Source: Macrolepiota albuminosa (Eukaryota; Basidiomycota; Agaricomycetes; Agaricales; Agaricaceae). From it: a stretch of 64,000 nucleotides of DNA. Where the stretch lies: the NCBI GenBank assembly GCA_027475525.1, contig JAMWFC010000113.1, positions 434,001 through 498,000 of the forward strand, in the 5' to 3' direction. The position numbers were made by a program, and so were the translations under genes. Each line of letters opens with the position of its first letter. Position 1 is the first letter of the stretch. The notes under the pieces were generated by a model, which saw only the letters and a program-made list of their open reading frames with translations, ran no database searches and was not told the DNA's origin. Positions 61,067-64,000 of this stretch are shown here, in pieces.

Positions 61067-63372
61067 ATGCCATTGAAAAAAACTCAAGCTGCCATGCATG
61101 CCTACATTGACAAGGCTAACAACTTTATCTGTTGTATTGAGAATGTGGGTGCTGAGGTGCCTCCTAACCTGGTTGTTGCCATTATGAAACTCCTGGAGAG
61201 GTGGCTGGAAGTTTATGTCCTTGATGTTGGCTAAGACAGAGAGATTGAGGTTTGGGAGTAGTGCTATGCTTGCTATGTTGATGACCTTAATGTGGAGTGG
61301 CTAGTGCCTTTCTCTTGTTTTGTAAGTCCTTAGTCGCTTGCCACTTCACTAATTGATCAAGTCCCTAGGTGCCTCCTCCCATCCCCACAATTGAGGTTAA
61401 GTTGGAGGACATCCTCTCTGGTGCCTTGCCTATAATGGTAACTATGCCTGCTGCTGAGTGAGTATTCCTGACTTTGCTTTCTAACTTAGCTGTGGTCTGA
61501 TCTTTCCCCTCATAGCAAGGAAGAGGTCCTGGCACCTTTAGCACATATGCAAGTTAAGGAGGAACTTGCTATGATTTAGGAGGAGGTTTCCTGGGAGTCC
61601 TGGAAAATTACCAGGGCAATGAAGGAGCAGGAGCAGGCAAAAGAGCTGGCTGAGCAGATGGAGATTGTCTGGGAGAAGGTGCCGGTTATCAAGAGACAGT
61701 CAGCAGAGGTGTTGGTTAAAGATTCTTGCACTGGCAGTGCCATGAGCCCTGTACTGCTGGCAAGCAGATTAAAGAAGCCAGTTTCCAAGAAGAAGGTAAG
61801 TTTCCCATCCTTTCTTACCATTACTGCCAGTTGCTAATCTTTCTGCTCAGGTATGCAAGGCTGCTGCCCCTTGTTTGTGGTAAGTGATTCTTGAGCTGCC
61901 ATTGTCATTACTGACTGCTTTTAACAGGTGCCAATGCAAATGTCCTTCAGCAATGCCAAGCTGAAGAATTTACTGGTGCCATGTTGAGAAGAGGTGGTCT
62001 TGGATAAGGGGATGGAAGCAGGGGTTGCCCTACCAGAGATGAAGGATAAGAAGATGGTAGGGTTAATGGCCTGGCAGGAGTTCAAAGATTCTCAGAGGGC
62101 AGTAAGTTTGTCCAACTCTTTAGCATGCTTACTGACCCAGGTCCCAGTGTGACAAGTGCTGGGCTGACAATGACCCAGAGGGCTGCTGGTATCCTACTGG
62201 CAGCCAGCCTTGTTACTGTTGCAGCACTCTTAAATGTGCTTGCACTCTGGACAGCGCTAAGAGTCAAAAATGTGGTGGAGTGCCTGATACCATCATTAAA
62301 TGTACCTTCAAGTGTGCTGTGTTGGTAAGGAGAGCCTGAGAATTTGTGGAAGGGGAGAAGAAGACAAAGTCCACAGGAGATGTGGCAAGGATTAGCACTG
62401 CCTTCTTGGTGTTGCCGATGTGCCAAGGAGATGCACATGAGACAATCAGCAACCATGGCACTGGTGAGCGCCAAGGGACTGAGGTCCCTTCAAAATAACA
62501 AGTCCCTTCTTCTGCCAGGGGGAAGGGCAAAGCAAAATGCCCATGGGTAGAGTCCCCTACCCCTATCTTGGAAGATGTTGAGATGGAGAACTTGGAGAAG
62601 ATGCTAGCAGCTAGCCACCTTCCTCCAAGAGATGATGAAGCTGGCCCTAGTTGCCTATTGTCTCCCATTTATTTGAAGGGGGTGTCATTATTGACCATTG
62701 AAGATGAGGAGGACATGGCACCAGTGCCAGCAGCAATGGAGATGGAAGCTGCATTACCAGCAACAGTAGCTGAGCCAGCAGGGGAGGAGGAGCCAGAGGC
62801 ACGGGAAGGAACAGAGGAGGATGAGAGAGTTGGCAAGACAGGGGAAGTGGCTGCAGAGGGCAAGGAGGAGATGAGGGAGGGGCCCAACTCCCAGTGGCTA
62901 CTGCTTTATGGCCCTACTGCCCCTTGGGTCAGAGAGGCATCAGATGAAGAGGCTGTTGCTGGCTTGGAGCCCTGGCAACCAATTGTTGTTAGGGTGAACC
63001 CCTCCTGGACCCCCTAGCCCATGCTATGCATCAATAGTGACACTTTCTGATGGCTAGGTCAAGACCTAGTCTACCTAGTTGTGGCTCTGCATCCTTGTGA
63101 GATGCTGGAGTGCCTTGCTGGGAGGGCAATAAGAATGGAGGAGGTGCTTAGCTGGGAACAAGAATGAGTCAGGGGGCAAATCATGGTGTTCTGACTTTGG
63201 TATGACAACTTGGCATGCTCTCTTACCATTCTCTGGAATTATCAAGACAACTGCCAGGCAGCTCTGGACTGGCAGTCTGCAAACAATATCTAGCCTGAGG
63301 ACCTTCTGTGGCTGCACAACAATTCCTTGCCACCTTCTGAGAACTCCATACTGCCCAAGGACAGTGACTTTT
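61067..63372 (+). pseudogene. Gy1-d antisense gene: Cys6 cluster protein with introns
   Basis: Starts at 61,067 (MPLKKTQAAMHAYIDKANNF), 200 bp from the LTR. Exon 1 holds NLVVAIMKLLERWLEVYVLD and VEWLVPFSCF, with two stops, and ends at a GTAAGT donor (61,322), the same place as in Gy1-b. Further introns are visible: about 61,458-61,524 (GTGAGT...CTAAC...CATAG), 61,796 (GTAAGT...GCTAAT...CAG), 61,880 (GTAAGT...TACTGAC...CAG) and 62,102-62,147 (46 bp). Between them lies a coiled-coil region (MKEQEQAKELAEQMEIVWEK, 61,619 on). The 46-bp intron ends just before CDKCWADNDPEGC...PCYCCSTLKCAC (62,148-62,243, CX2CX8CX8CX2CX6C). A strongly acidic region follows (62,568-63,017) and a helical tail to 63,372 with stops. 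Role unknown. Confidence 0.7.
62102..62147 (+). other. Intron before the Cys cluster, Gy1-d antisense gene
   Basis: 46 bp, GTAAGT donor, CTTACTGAC branch, CCCAG acceptor, phase 0. Removing it joins QEFKDSQRA to CDKCW. Same position, phase and length as intron 2 of the Gy4 gene. Confidence 0.75.
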
Positions 63373-63796
63373 GAATAGACAGACTACAACGTAGATTAGC
63401 CATCTTGTACATACTTTTACTCTTGCCATTCATATATACAACTTGCTTGGCATATCTTCTAGTGAGATAAGTAAGTTAGAAAAAAGACTGAGATAAAAAA
63501 AATTGAATGTAGACGGCAAGAAAGTAAGCAGGGTATGGCAAGGGCAGTTAGTAACAAGTGAGATGGGGGGACTTAGCAATTTTTCAGAATAAAGGGAAAC
63601 ACTCAGTAAGTCATCATAGTGAAAAATCCTTGGTGAGAGCTATGCAAGGTACAAAGCATTGGCGACACACTAGTGTTGCATCTTGAGTATGTATGGAAAA
63701 TGTCTGTGAAGTATATTACAATAAGCAGCCCAGCAAGAAAAGTGAAGCAAAAATAAGTAAATGAAAGTGTAGGCTTATCAATGTTCTATAATATTT
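63373..63796. other. Spacer between antisense gene and pol end in Gy1-d
   Basis: AT-rich, no coding signal. Shares the AAACACTCAGTAA block with Gy1-a at about 1,030. Probably the converging untranslated ends of both genes. Confidence 0.5.
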
Positions 63797-64000
63797 TTAG
63801 TATTCATCTTCTGATATAGTTGGCAAGTCATCATTGTCCAATAACTCTATTTCTTCAAGTTTATGAAGCTTGGTGGTGTCAATGTCTAGCACCTCAAGCG
63901 GCAAGTCAATGCATTCCCTGGCAGGGTACAGCAATAAGCAAAAGGCAGCAACAGGTTTGTGGAGTACAGATCCATCTAGTTCACAGAAGATGTAAGCACC
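63797..64000 (-). CDS. pol: Gy1-d pol C-terminus, partial
   Basis: Open frame entering from the right edge: GAYIFCELDGSVLHKPVAAF, then LLYPARECIDLPLEVLDIDT and an acidic end, stop TAA at 63,797-63,799. This is the C-terminal end of integrase in this lineage (the GAYI..ELDG motif follows the LGP segment). It is not broken within the visible 67 codons, so Gy1-d may be less damaged outside the window. Confidence 0.8.
   Translation of the reverse strand, partial: GAYIFCELDGSVLHKPVAAFCLLLYPARECIDLPLEVLDIDTTKLHKLEEIELLDNDDLPTISEDEY

Larger units (their letters stand above)
59921..64000 (-). mobile_element. Gy1-d: 3' end of a Gy1 element running off the right edge
   Basis: Order on the minus strand: pol C-terminus (64,000-63,797), antisense gene (plus, 61,067-63,372), polypurine tract (60,880-60,868), 3' LTR. 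It confirms the architecture inferred for Gy1-a and Gy1-b. Confidence 0.8.

Noticed and set aside
1..64000. tRNA, rRNA, CRISPR or host genes
   Set aside because: I looked for cloverleaf-like, rRNA-like and intact multi-exon host genes on both strands and found none I could support; the only convincing introns are in the antisense genes of retroelements.

Overview
This window is a transposable-element island, almost certainly from a basidiomycete (Agaricomycete-type) fungus. I base that on Ty3/Gypsy polyproteins of the kinds common in mushroom genomes, short fungal introns (44-60 bp, GTAAGT/GTGAGT donors, CTAAC/CTGAC branch sites), a DIRS-like reverse transcriptase and a Ty1/Copia tail. I found no host gene, no tRNA and no rRNA. 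Nearly every base that can be explained belongs to nested, mostly broken LTR retrotransposons.

Four Gypsy lineages (my own labels) make up the window. Gy1 has no chromodomain and carries an FIDD-type reverse transcriptase. Its copies are Gy1-a (1-9998, minus, 3' LTR off the left edge), Gy1-b (3' end only, 41,625-45,180, plus), Gy1-c (55,091-59,098, plus, 5' LTR-gag-protease) and Gy1-d (59,921-64,000, minus, 3' end, runs off the right edge). Gy2 has a DSGST protease, a divergent chromodomain and a sense-strand accessory protein downstream of integrase. Its copies are Gy2-a (9,999-15,018), Gy2-b (20,200-29,168 plus 40,531-41,622) and Gy2-c (45,526-52,544), all minus. Gy3 (15,019-20,200, minus) is a chromodomain element with its integrase core deleted. 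Gy4 (29,169-40,530, plus) is a GC-rich, nearly intact chromovirus inserted in the gag of Gy2-b, with 751/807 bp LTRs and an ACTCT target-site duplication.

Smaller pieces are two solo LTRs of one family (42,728-43,645 and 50,173-51,110), a Copia 3' end (47,178-48,116), a DIRS-like RT/RNase H relic (53,145-54,850) and two copies of a small palindrome-rich element (28,041-28,273 and 52,676-52,918).

Three points stand out. (1) Gy1 and Gy4 carry, between integrase and 3' LTR, an antisense intron-containing gene encoding a Cys6 zinc-cluster protein; an intron ends exactly before the first cysteine codon in all three copies where this can be read. (2) Gy4 has a 13-nt primer-binding site complementary to the predicted start of its own transcript, which suggests Tf1-like self-priming. 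(3) Twenty tandem duplications with a period of exactly 77 bp are scattered through unrelated elements. They look like untrimmed k=77 assembly overlaps, not biology, and they break many reading frames artificially.

Many stop codons are TGA at a conserved arginine (CGA to TGA), LTR differences are mostly transitions, and the older elements (about 52.6-63.9 kb) have almost no CG dinucleotides. This is a cytosine-methylation/deamination or RIP-like decay pattern.
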